Assembly: GCF_001417815.1 (NCBI RefSeq)
Contig: NZ_BCFK01000020.1
Location: forward strand, 1 to 55,270
DNA length: 55,270 bases
Direction: 5' to 3'
From: Bifidobacterium aesculapii
Lineage (GTDB): Bacteria; Actinomycetota; Actinomycetes; Actinomycetales; Bifidobacteriaceae
Under the pieces are notes generated by a model. It searched no databases. It saw nothing but the letters and a program-made list of their open reading frames with translations, and had not been told where the DNA came from. Each line of letters starts with the position of its first letter. Within the stretch, counting starts at the first letter, position 1. The position numbers and the translations under genes were made by a program. Shown in pieces: positions 14,792 through 25,400 of the stretch.

Positions 14792-17173
14792 CTACCGAAG
14801 CTGGCTGATGCGCGTGGCGAGCGATCTGACGCTTTTCAGGCTCGCCTCGTAGCGGGCGGCGGCCACGATGAGCACCACGCCGCCGATGAGCAGCCACACC
14901 CACCAGAATCGTTGCGAGAACGCCGCCAGCCACGGCCACAGCACGGTAAGCACATGCGCGACGAGCACCACGGCACCACTGACGAGCGGCGCCTGCAATC
15001 CGCGCAGCGCGCCGACCAGCAACGCGGCCAACGCGATGACGAACAGGGCGAGCGCACGTGGGAATGACAGTGGATGCGTCCAGCTCATCAGCAGCGGTGG
15101 GATCATGAGCAACGCGAGCGCCGGCCACAACGCCTGCCAGCTGCGCAGCGCCGGCCACGCGAGCATCCAGCGGACGCCCACGGCCAGTGCCGCCACGCCG
15201 ACCATGCCGCCGAGGAGGTCGGCGGGCGCGTAAGGGCGTGGTTCGAGTACCGCTATCGTCAGCAGCGCGAACGTGGTGAGTCCGGCGAAGATGGTGACTA
15301 TGACGCCCGCCGAGTCCGGCCCCGCCGCCGCCCGGCGCACGGCGACCTGCATGGATGCGGGGTATTGTGCGCCGGCCTGCGGTACGGATCCCGGAAGCGG
15401 TGCTGCTGCGGCCTGCGGTGCGGCTGTGCGATGCGGTGCGCCGGCGGCCTGCGGAGCGGCTGTATACGGATAGGATTGCGCCGGTTGCGCCGGCCCCTGC
15501 GTTGGTCCTTGAGCCGGTGCCCAAGCCGTTTGGATTGGTTGAGTCGGCTGAGTCGGCTGAGTCGGCTGGATTGGCTGGACCGGCATCGCCGTTGCCTGCG
15601 CTGGTTGCGCCATTGCCTGTGCCGGGTATGCCGCCGGTTGCATCCGCATCTGCGCCGGCTGAACCGCCATACGCACCAGCTTGTCAATCGGCCGGGCGGC
15701 CCGCGCCCATGCGCACGCCGCGGCCGCCAGCAGCCCGACGAACGCCGTCATCGACGTGACGAGCGCCTGCCATCCTTCGTGCGAGAATTCGGCGCACGTC
15801 ATGATGACGAGGATCGTCGAGCCGTTGAGCGCGCCCGCCACGTGCTCCGCCGCGCTCAATCCGGCCACGTCTTGCGCGCGGCGTGACCCTCCGGGCGCGC
15901 CTACGTTTCCGGTCGCCCCGGTCGCCCCGGCCGCCACGCCATTCCCGGCAGCCCCATTAGCCCCGGCTGCGCCGCCCTCCCGCCGCGGCCATGCGCATGC
16001 GGCGATCACGACGGCCGCGCCCGCCACGACGGTCGGCAGATACGCGATCATGCGCCCCGTTTCCAGCGCCATCGAACCGGGCAGGGCGCGCATGATCGCC
16101 GTGGTCGAGGCGGCGATTGTCCACACCAGTCCGGTGACCGGCACGAACCGCAGTCCCGTGGGCAGTGGCCGGCCGGAACGGGTGCCCCGCCGCACGTGAA
16201 GCACGACGAGTGCGAGCAGCCAGCCGACGGCGGTGAGCGCGATCAGCAGCGACACCAGCCACAGGGGATTGTGGTAGTCGACCGCCATGTACGCGCCGAA
16301 CGTTGCGATCGCGAGCAGCACGCCCGCGACCGCCAGCGCGGCGATGGGTTCGGCGTCGGGCGCGCGCCGACTCGGGTCGGCGGGCAGGAACGCGGCGATC
16401 GTCACGGCGACGGCCGCGCCCGCCACGCATTCCAGCGGGAACAGCACGGAGAAGTCGAGGACGGGCAGCGCGTACGTCATGAGGATCGCGGCGAGCGGCA
16501 GCGCGAACGTGACGTACAGCGAGTAGGCGCGCAACGGCGGCATGCCGTCCGGCAGCGGCACGAACCGTATGCCGAGCGTCGTCGCGCACACGACGGCGAG
16601 CGCGAGCCCTGCGAGCAGCGCCATGATCCGGTCGGATGCGGGCGCGTCGTCCATCGAGCTGAGCAGCAGCGCGCCCACGGCGAGCGCGATGAGGCCCGCC
16701 CATGCGAGTCCTTCCGCGGTGACGCGCAGCCGCGGCGTGAGCGCGATGGCCACGCCGACGGCCACGACGCCGACGGTGGCGACGCATGCCGTGCGGCCCG
16801 CGTCGCCGAGCAGTCCGTAGGCGAACCATGCGAACGCGATGACGGCGATGACGACGAGTGCGACGCCGAGCACGAGCAGCAGCGTCTGCACGTTGGAGCG
16901 TGGCGGATTCGAGGGGACGGGCGCCGGCTGCGCGGTCCGGGATGATGGCTGTGGTATCGGTGATGGCTGTGGGATCGGCGTCCGTGACGTGGCATCGGGT
17001 GCCGGCATGATCGGTCCGGATTGCGGTGGTTGCGGTTGCATCGTTCGTGATGGTCGCGGTATCACCGGCTGAATCGGTTGTACAGGCTGTACCGGTTGCG
17101 GCGTCTGCGGCATCTGTGCCGATTGCGTCGGTTGCGTCGGTTGCGTCGATTGCGTCGGCTGCGGTCTCGTCAT
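14792..17173 (-). CDS. SCO7613-type multi-helix membrane protein
   Basis: A 793-residue protein. Residues 1-85 are a Pro/Gln-rich cytoplasmic tail with PTQ/PVQ repeats. About 14-16 transmembrane helices follow, interrupted near 470-570 by a second Pro/Gln/Ala-rich loop (QPAQ, QPTQPTQ and similar). The last 40 residues (WWVWLLIGGVVLIVAAARYE, then a basic Arg-rich tail) match the C-terminus of the actinobacterial SCO7613-type membrane proteins. The function of this family is not known. The start was chosen at ATG 17173, after GGGAAGGGGACC; the frame is open upstream but not protein-like. It is divergent from proS and convergent with the radical SAM gene. Both PQ-rich parts are encoded by short DNA repeats and are probably length-variable. 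Confidence 0.8.
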   Translation of the reverse strand: MTRPQPTQSTQPTQPTQSAQMPQTPQPVQPVQPIQPVIPRPSRTMQPQPPQSGPIMPAPDATSRTPIPQPSPIPQPSSRTAQPAPVPSNPPRSNVQTLLLVLGVALVVIAVIAFAWFAYGLLGDAGRTACVATVGVVAVGVAIALTPRLRVTAEGLAWAGLIALAVGALLLSSMDDAPASDRIMALLAGLALAVVCATTLGIRFVPLPDGMPPLRAYSLYVTFALPLAAILMTYALPVLDFSVLFPLECVAGAAVAVTIAAFLPADPSRRAPDAEPIAALAVAGVLLAIATFGAYMAVDYHNPLWLVSLLIALTAVGWLLALVVLHVRRGTRSGRPLPTGLRFVPVTGLVWTIAASTTAIMRALPGSMALETGRMIAYLPTVVAGAAVVIAACAWPRREGGAAGANGAAGNGVAAGATGATGNVGAPGGSRRAQDVAGLSAAEHVAGALNGSTILVIMTCAEFSHEGWQALVTSMTAFVGLLAAAACAWARAARPIDKLVRMAVQPAQMRMQPAAYPAQAMAQPAQATAMPVQPIQPTQPTQPTQPIQTAWAPAQGPTQGPAQPAQSYPYTAAPQAAGAPHRTAAPQAAAAPLPGSVPQAGAQYPASMQVAVRRAAAGPDSAGVIVTIFAGLTTFALLTIAVLEPRPYAPADLLGGMVGVAALAVGVRWMLAWPALRSWQALWPALALLMIPPLLMSWTHPLSFPRALALFVIALAALLVGALRGLQAPLVSGAVVLVAHVLTVLWPWLAAFSQRFWWVWLLIGGVVLIVAAARYEASLKSVRSLATRISQLR

Positions 17174-17303
17174 TGGGTCCCCTTCCCCGCGTGCTGTCTC
17201 CATTCTCCCACGCGGATGGTGATAATCCAAGACGCAGGGGACGGGCCTGCGCCGTCCGGGCGCGGGGGCTGCCTTGTCGGTTGAGACGAATATCTTGGTG
17301 CGT

Positions 17304-19106
17304 ATGACTTCCAAGACGCTTCGTATGTCCACTTTGTTCCTGCGCACGCTGCGCGAGGACCCCGCCGATGCCGACGTCGATTCGGCCAAACTGCTGCAGC
17401 GCGCCGGCTATATCCGCAAGGCCGCGCCCGGCATCTGGACCTGGCTGCCGCTCGGTCTGCGCGTCCTCAACAAGATCGAGGACATCATCCGCGAGGAGAT
17501 CGACGGCATCGGCGCGCAGGAGGTGCACTTCCCGGCGCTGCTGCCGCGCGAACCGTACGAGGCGACCCACCGCTGGGAGGAGTACGGCGACAACATCTTC
17601 CGTCTGAAGGACCGTCATCAGGCCGATTACCTGCTCGCGCCGACGCACGAGGAGATGTTCACCCTGCTCGTCAAGGACATGTACAAGTCCTACAAGGACC
17701 TGCCGGTCACGCTGTACCAGATCCAGACCAAGTACCGTGACGAGTTCCGTCCGCGCGCGGGCCTCATCCGCGGCCGCGAGTTCATCATGAAGGACGCCTA
17801 CTCGTTCACCATCGACGAGGAGGGCATGCGCAAGGCGTACTACGACGAGCGCGGCGCCTACGAGCGCATCTTCCAGCGTCTCGATCTGAAGTACGTGCCC
17901 GTGTTCGCCATGTCCGGCCCGATGGGCGGCTCCGCCTCCGAGGAGTTCCTCGCGCCGATGCCGATCGGCGAGGACACGTTCGCGCTCGCCCCGTCCGGCA
18001 AGGCATGGAACGTGGAGGCGCTGCACACGCCCGAACTGCCCGAGATCGACGCCTCGAACACCCCGGCGATGGAGACCCGCGAGACCCCGGACTCCAAGAC
18101 CATCGAGGCGCTGGTCGACACCGCCAACCGCCTGTACCCGCGTGAGGACGGCCGCGAATGGACCGCCGCCGATACGCTGAAGACCGTTGCCATCACGGTG
18201 ATGCACGCCGAGGACGAGGACCATGACAAGCCGTGGCGCGAGGTCGTCGCCGTGGCTGTGCCGGGCGATCGCCAGGTGGATATGAAGCGTCTCGAGGCGC
18301 AGTTCGCTCCGTCCGAGATCGAGGAGTCCACTGAGGAGGATCTGAAGGCCCACCCCGAGATGGTGGCCGGATACATGGGGCCGATGGTGTTCGGCAAGCA
18401 GGGCGAGGCGGCAGGCGTCGCCGAGCCGGTGCGTTTCTTCGTCGACGCGCACGTCGTCAAGGGAGCCGAATGGATCATCGGTGGCGACGAGGCCGGCAAG
18501 CACCGCTTCCACGCGGTCTACGGCCGCGACTTCACCGCCGACGGCACCGTGGAGGCCGTCGAGGTGCGCCACGGCGACATGAGCCCGGACGGCTCCGGCC
18601 CGCTGAGCTTCGAGCGCGGCGTCGAGATCGGCCAGGTGTTCCAGCTCGGCCTCAAGTACTCCAACGCCTTGGATCTGAAGGTCCTCGACCAGAACGGCAA
18701 GACCGTGCCCGTGTGGATGGGCTGCTATGGCATCGGTGTGAGCCGCGTGCTCGCCTGCATCGCGGAGACCCACCATGACGAGGCCGGCCTCGCCTGGCCG
18801 AAGGTCATCGCCCCCGCCCAGGTGCACGTGGTCGCCACCGGCAAGGACGAGAAGGCGTTCGAAGGCGCCGAACAGCTCGTCTCCGAGCTGGAGGCCAAGG
18901 GCGTCGAAGTGATCTACGACGACCGCAAGAAGGTCTCCCCGGGCGTCAAGTTCAAGGACGCCGAACTCGTCGGCGTGCCCGTCATCGCCGTGGTCGGCCG
19001 CGACTTCGCGAACGACGGCACCATCGAGATCCGCGACCGCGACGGCGGGAACAAGGTGGTCGTGCCGGCCGCCGAAGCCGTCGCCACGCTCCTCGAACGC
19101 CTGTGA
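17304..19106 (+). CDS. proS: Prolyl-tRNA synthetase
   Basis: A 600-residue class II aminoacyl-tRNA synthetase that charges tRNA-Pro. Seen in order: the N-terminal [19 protein letters not shown], motif 1 region [17 protein letters not shown], motif 2 [19 protein letters not shown], the bacterial-type YbaK-like editing insertion (about 240-400), motif 3 [16 protein letters not shown] and the C-terminal anticodon-binding domain (about 500-600). The start ATG 17304 gives [16 protein letters not shown], in line with bifidobacterial homologues; ATG 17325 is an alternative. There is no Shine-Dalgarno sequence before 17304, while TATCTT lies 7 bp upstream, so the mRNA may be leaderless. A strong hairpin follows the gene. 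Confidence 0.96.
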   Translation: MTSKTLRMSTLFLRTLREDPADADVDSAKLLQRAGYIRKAAPGIWTWLPLGLRVLNKIEDIIREEIDGIGAQEVHFPALLPREPYEATHRWEEYGDNIFRLKDRHQADYLLAPTHEEMFTLLVKDMYKSYKDLPVTLYQIQTKYRDEFRPRAGLIRGREFIMKDAYSFTIDEEGMRKAYYDERGAYERIFQRLDLKYVPVFAMSGPMGGSASEEFLAPMPIGEDTFALAPSGKAWNVEALHTPELPEIDASNTPAMETRETPDSKTIEALVDTANRLYPREDGREWTAADTLKTVAITVMHAEDEDHDKPWREVVAVAVPGDRQVDMKRLEAQFAPSEIEESTEEDLKAHPEMVAGYMGPMVFGKQGEAAGVAEPVRFFVDAHVVKGAEWIIGGDEAGKHRFHAVYGRDFTADGTVEAVEVRHGDMSPDGSGPLSFERGVEIGQVFQLGLKYSNALDLKVLDQNGKTVPVWMGCYGIGVSRVLACIAETHHDEAGLAWPKVIAPAQVHVVATGKDEKAFEGAEQLVSELEAKGVEVIYDDRKKVSPGVKFKDAELVGVPVIAVVGRDFANDGTIEIRDRDGGNKVVVPAAEAVATLLERL

Positions 19107-19140
19107 TGCGCACGATCATCCGTGAAGATCATCCGTAAGT

Positions 19141-19176
19141 AGTGCCGTGGCCCGCACCCCAGCGGGCCACGGCACT
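19141..19176 (+). terminator. Hairpin after proS
   Basis: A perfect 15-bp inverted repeat (19141-19155 with 19162-19176, loop of 6) lies 35 bp after the proS stop. There is no U-run, as is common for bifidobacterial terminators. Confidence 0.65.
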
Positions 19177-19272
19177 GTGCTACCGGCCCAGACGGACTCC
19201 AGGAACTTCACAAACAGCAGGTACGGCAGGTGCGAACAGGCGCCATGGCGGCCGAAGAACCGTACATTCCTC

Positions 19273-19307
19273 CCACCTTCCACACGGCTCTCGTCACGTT
19301 GAACGAC
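19273..19307 (+). pseudogene. 35-bp fragment of the aldo/keto reductase 5' end
   Basis: Positions 19273-19307 match the start of the aldo/keto reductase gene (26477-26511) at 33 of 35 bases, including CTCGTCACGTTGAACGAC. The frame is cut off on both sides and the fragment codes for nothing. It is on the same strand as the intact gene, about 7.2 kb upstream, with the galactanase gene between them. This looks like a scar of insertion or recombination. Confidence 0.75.
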
Positions 19308-19335
19308 TCGTAGCCCCATCACCACGGTACACCGG

Positions 19336-19376
19336 TTGACCACAAGACCTTCCGATGGTACCATGCTCAATGGTAC
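19336..19376 (+). promoter_or_regulatory. Promoter and palindromic operator of the galactanase gene
   Basis: TTGACC (19336-19341), a 17-bp spacer and TACCAT (19359-19364) form a plausible promoter. It overlaps a perfect palindrome GTACCAT-GCTCA-ATGGTAC (19358-19376) that covers the -10 box and the start region. This layout suggests repression by a palindrome-binding regulator, possibly of the LacI or GntR type, not encoded next to the gene. Confidence 0.6.
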
Positions 19377-19486
19377 ACAGTTGTATCACATGGAAGTACC
19401 GTGAATCATCGCTCGGACGGGCAACACCGTTCCGGGTGGATCAGGAGAAGGATCTCGCAATCGCACGCGGGAGGGAGTCAACACCA

Positions 19487-22400
19487 ATGACAGGAAGGCA
19501 CCAGCAGCCACAAACGGGAAGCGGACAGAGGCCGCCGTCCGTGCACAAGGGAAATCCCGAGACCGGTGCGGTCTCCGGCATGGGCATCGCAGACCGCATC
19601 GCAACCCGTCTCGCCCGCATGCCGCGGGCGGCGGTGGGCGTCATTGCGGCGACCGCCACCATGCTCGCCATGCTCGCCGCCGGCACCGCCGCCAACGCCA
19701 GGGCCGACGTGACCAACACCTCGCCCAACGCCACGGTCCGTCCCGTGGACAACATGGGCTTCGAGAACGGGCTCGACGGCTGGACTGCCAACGGCGGCGC
19801 CACCGCCGCGCAAAGCGGGGCATCGGAGGGGAACGGCTACGCCGAGCTGCCCGCGGGCGCCTCCATCACCCGCACCATCACCGGCATCCCGCAGGGCAGC
19901 TACTCCCTCAACCTCAACGTGAAGGGCACGGCAAGCAAGAACACAGCCAACCTCACCGTCTCCAACACGGGCGGCCCGAACTCGGTGCTCAAACTCGACG
20001 CCTACCTCAAGCCCGACCAGTGGACCGCCACCGCGCACCGCAACGTGCTCGTCTACAACGGCCAGATGACCGTCACCATCACCGCCGGCGCCGCCGCGCT
20101 CGCCGTGGACGGCCTCAACCTCCAGCTCGACTCGGACGATGCCAACACCGTGTCCAACTGGGACTTCGAGCAGGGGCTGGACGGCTGGGACGCCAGCGGC
20201 ACGGTAAGCATAGACGAATCCGCCGCGGACGCCGGCTCCAAAGCCCTCAGACTCGCAGCCGGCGCCACCGTCTCCCAAAGCGTGAAGGTCGAGCCGCACA
20301 CCAAGTACGTGCTCACCGCGCGCACCAAGGTCGATCGTCAGGACACGTTCACCACCGAGCCGCACAACAACTGGCGCGGTCAGGACGGCCTGCTCGTCAA
20401 CCGCGCGTCCACCGGCGACCGCATCAACATCGGCGTGCGCGGCGCGGACGGCGCGGTGATCCGCCAGGCGCCCTCCGGCACCACCGGATACACGCTCGTG
20501 AGCCTCGTGTTCACCACCGGCGACTCCGATCAGGTCACCGTGTACGCCAACACCGTGCATGACGAGGCGTACACGAAATCCGTCACCCTGCACCGCACCG
20601 AAGGCGCCTACGTGGAGGACCCGTGGACCGGCAACGGCACGGACTCCGCCTGGGTGGACAACATCGACCTGTTCGCCATGCACGACGATGACGTGGCCAA
20701 GGGCGCGGACGTCTCCTTCCTGCCGCTCATCGAAGACAACGGCGGCAAATACTTCGCCAACGGCGTCCATCAGGACGCGCTGACCATCCTCGCCAACCAT
20801 GGCGTCAACTCCATCACCAACATGATCTTCGTGCAGGCGGGCAACGACACCTACACCTCCACCGCCAAGCCGGAGAAGCTCTACCAGTCGTGGAACGGCC
20901 CGGACGGCACGCCCATGCCGTACCGCATGCCGCAGGGAGGCTACTTCGACAAGGTGCATTCCGCCGAACTGGGCGTGCGCGCCACCGAACTCGGCATGAG
21001 CTACCTGCCGAGCTTCCACTACTCGGACTCCTGGATCAGCGCCGCCAAGGCGTACACGCCGCTCGAATGGCTCAACAAGGCCTATGACGGCACGCTCACC
21101 AACTCCGACCTGACCCACATGAAGTCCATCGTGTACAACTACGTGCACGATTTCATGACCACGCTCGTGGACCGCCACGTGAACCTCGCCGGCGTGAAGA
21201 CCGGCAACGAGCAGGACGGCGGCCTGATCAGGCCCATCGGCCAAGGCAAGTCCAGCGAAGGCCATGCGGCCATCGTCGCCGCCTCCTATGACGCGATCAA
21301 GGACGTGGCCCCCGGCATCCCCACCTACGTGCATACCAACAACGGCTACGACGTGGACTACGCGTTCGGCATGTACGAGGGCCTGTCCGCCAACGGCGCC
21401 CAGTACGACGGCGAAGCCCATTCCCTGTACGGCGGCCGTTCCAGCGGCAACATCATCAAGTTCGCGAACGCGATGAGCGCGAGCGAGACCCACCGCTGGC
21501 GCGACTACGTGAACGTGGAGGCCGGCTACAGCTTCACCCGGTTCAAGGCCACGTTCGACCAGCAGACCTCGCAGATGACCCAGGCCGCCTACGAGGGCAG
21601 CCCGAACGGCCAGTACAACTGGCTGCTCGACTACATGCAGGCCCCGCTCGACACCCCCGACCCGTACGGCCGCACGCGCGGCTTCTACTACTGGGAGACC
21701 GATTGGATCCCCACGCCGGGCGCCGCCAGCACCGAAGGCGGTTCCGCGGACGTGAACCAGCGCATCATGTTCAACAACGGCGACCCGAACATCAAGGAGA
21801 TGGGCAGCGCCGAAGCCGGCAAGGCCGGCGACATGATGGACTCCATGTACGCGTACCTGATCCGCGGCGTCGCCAAGACGAAGACCGCGGACGTGACCAC
21901 GCCGCTGAGCATGGACAACGGCATCGATGACGGCCGCTACGAAGTGACCCCGACCGCGCCCACCGCGATCGCGTTGGAGAACGCCGACCTCCAGCTCACC
22001 GCCGGCGGCATGTCCGAACGGCTCAGGCCCACCGTCCAGCCCACCGGCAAGGTGCTCACCGACAGCGTCGTCACGTACTCGTCCGCCGATCCGTCCATCG
22101 CCACCGTCTCGCGCCAAGGCTTCGTAACCGGCGTCAAAGCCGGCGAGACCACCGTCACCGCGCGCGTGGGCGGCGTCTCCGCCACGGCGAAGGTCACCGT
22201 CAAGCCGGCGGTCGAAGCCGCCGAGGGCGACCTCACCGTGACCGTGGACGGCAAGCAGGTCAAGGACGGCGACGTGGTCGCCGCCAAGGCACTCGGCCGC
22301 GTGGACATGACCGCTGCGCTCGCCAAGACCGTGAGCGACCGCCACGCCGTGTTCACCTCGTCCGACCCGTCCGTGGCCACGTTCTTCGGCGAGACCTGGC

Positions 22401-25400
22401 AGACCGCCAAGGGACGCATGGAGCAGAACACGGACACCGGCTCCACCGTGCAGCTCAATGTGGCGAACGCCGGGCGCACCACCGTCACCGCGGCCTCCTC
22501 GGACGGCAAGGCGAAGCTCTCGTTCACCGTGGACGCCACGAAGACGCCCGTCGAATCCGTCACGCTCGACCGGACCGGGCCCATCACGCTCAGCCACGGG
22601 CGCAGCGTGAAGCTCGCCGCCACCGTGAACCCGAAGGATGCCACCCTGTACAAGGTCACGTGGAGCTCGTCCAACCCGGACGCGGCGAGCGTGGATCAGG
22701 ACGGCAACGTCACCGCCGTGGGTAAGGGCGACGCCACCATCACCGTCACCTCGGACGACAACCCGTCCGCCACGGCCAGCGTGCTCGTCCACGCCGTGCC
22801 CGTGCAGGTGGAGGGCGTCTCGTTGGGACGCGACAAACTCACCCTCCAGCTGGGAAGCGCGAAGACGCTCGACGTGCTCGTCACCCCGGACGACGCCGAC
22901 GACAAGTCCGTCACCTGGAAGTCCGATGACCCCGCCATCGCCAGCGTGTCCGACGACGGCACCGTGACCGGCAAGGCGATCGGCGAGACCACCGTCACCG
23001 TCACCACCGTCAACGGCGGATTCACGGACAGCCTCACCGTCAAGGTGCAGAAGGACGCGATCGCCGCCACCGGCGTGAAGCTCGACCGTCACGAGGTGTG
23101 GCTCAAGTCCGACGCGTTCAGCTCGCAGCCCACCGGCGGCAAGGCCACCGTGCAGCTCACCGCCGCCGTCGCCCCGGACGACGCCACCGAAACCGACGTG
23201 GATTGGACGTCCAGCGACGAATCCGTCGCCACGGTCAACGCGTTCGGTGTGGTCACTGCGGTCAGGAGCGGCGTGGCCACGATCACTGCCACCACCAAGG
23301 ACGGCAGGCACCACGATTCGGCCACCGTATACGTGCCGGTCGCGTCCGAAAGCTTCGACAACCTCGAAGCCGGCGACAACGCCGGATTCGGCAGGTTCGC
23401 GAACTACGCCGGCCAGATGGGCGCGAAGGTCGTGGAAGGTTCATCCGGTTCGGCCGGCGATTCGTCCGATTCCGGCCACGTGCTCGAAATCTCCGGCTCC
23501 GGCTCCGGCGCGCGCGCCGCGTCCAAGACGTTCGCCACACCCGTCACCGGCGGCGGCGCGGCGTTCGACGTGGACTGGAACGTGGGCTCGCCCGCCGGCT
23601 CCAAGGGCGCCTACCTCACCCTCGTGGACGGCGCGAACAACCGCTACCTGAGCCTGCAGACCAACAAGGGCGCCGAACTCGTGTACGCCACCGGCGGCCA
23701 GTCCAGCACTAAGGACACCAACACGGAGATCCAAGGCGGCAAGGCCGTGGGCAGCGGATTCAACGCTGGCAACACGTGGTACCACGTGCACGTGGAACTC
23801 GACTTCGCCAAGCGCGAGACCACGTTCACCGTGACCTCGATCAAGGATGCGAAGCTCACCGCCACCCACACGGTCCCGTTCGCCGAAGGCGTCGACTACA
23901 CCGGCGGCCTCGCCGGCGTGCAGCTGTGGGGCACGCGCGGCGCCGGCGTCCTCAACTGGACCACCAGGCTCGACAACCTCGCCGTGTACTCCACCAAGCC
24001 CGCCGCCACCGGCGTCACCGTGGACAGCACCAACGTCAGGCTCATCCCCATCAAGGGCACGCTGAGCGCCACCCACCAGGTGAAAGCCCGCGTGCAGCCC
24101 GAGGGCTACAGCCAGGACGTGACCTACACCTCGCTCGACCCGGACGTGGTCACCGTCTCCAAGAACGGCCTCATCGCGCCCGCAGCCTACGCCGCGAACC
24201 TCGAGGCGGTCCAGCCCGCCAAGGGCACGGTCCGTGTTGCCTCCGCGCAATCGCCCGACGTCCACACGGACGTGACCGTGGAGATCACCAACACGCCCGG
24301 CGCCTCCGAGTTCTTCACCGTCACCGATGCCGAAGGCAACGACCTGACCGGCGGCAAGGCCACGCTCGACGCGGGCCGGACTCTCGTCCTCACCGCCAAG
24401 AGCACCGGTGGCGACGGCGACGTGCTGCTCGAATCGGCCGAATGGACCACCAGCGCCGCCAAGGTGGCGCAGGTGACCGCCGGCGGGGGTTCCGCCGCGG
24501 CCACCGGCACCGTCAAGGCGCTCGCCGGCGGCACCGCCGTCATCCACGTGAAGGCCACGCTGTACAACAGCGACAAGCCGCTCGAAGCGGACGTGACCGT
24601 CACCGTGAACGGTGACGCCCCCACCACCGCGGACGGCATCATCGTGACGAAGGCGCCCGCCAAGAGCGAGTACGCGATCGGTGAGGCGTTCGACGCCGCC
24701 GGTCTTGAAATCGCCGAAACCGCAGGCGGCAAGACCCTCGGCACGCTCGAGGTCTCCGATTACGAGCTGAGCGGATTCGAATCGAACCTGCCCGGCGCCA
24801 AGACCGTGACCGTCACCTCCAAGGCGGCGGACACGGCCGGCAAGACCGCCACGTTCACCGTGAACGTCACCGACCCGAAGCTGCCCGGCGGGAACCTCCT
24901 CGCCAACGGCGGATTCGAGAATGACCTCGACTCGTGGACGCCCACGTGGAACAACAAGCAAGGCTCCGTGAAGGTCAAGACCCAGACGAAGGCATCCAAC
25001 CTGCACGAAGGCAGGAAGAGCCTCGACGCGTGGAACGCCACCGCCATGGACTTCCGGATGGAACAGCAGGTGACCGGACTGGCCAAGGGCTGGTACATGT
25101 TCTCCGGCTGGATCACCGGCGACAGCGGCAAGAACGACGACATCCGCCTCTACGCCAAGGACGCCGCCGGCAAGGAACTCGGCACCCCGGTGCGCGAAGC
25201 CCTGCCCGGCGAGGTGGACGGCGGCTACGAGTGGAGGAACCCGACCATGGCCCCCGTGTACGTGGGCGAGGACGGCACCGTCACCGTGGGCTTCAGCGTC
25301 AAGCAGGACGGCGGCGGCTGGGCCGTGCTCGACGACTTCAGCCTCGTGCGTGTGGCCGCGCCCGATTCCGCCGTGACCGGACTGGCGGTGGTCTCCGCTC

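Noticed and set aside
15480..15680. Repeats in the SCO7613-type gene as a mobile or regulatory array
   Set aside because: They simply encode the Pro/Gln-rich loop (PTQ and PAQ units) of the protein.
19478..23314. Very long open frame antisense to the galactanase gene
   Set aside because: It is a by-product of high GC and strong third-position bias on the coding strand. Its translation is low-complexity Gly/Val/His/Arg without any recognisable domain.
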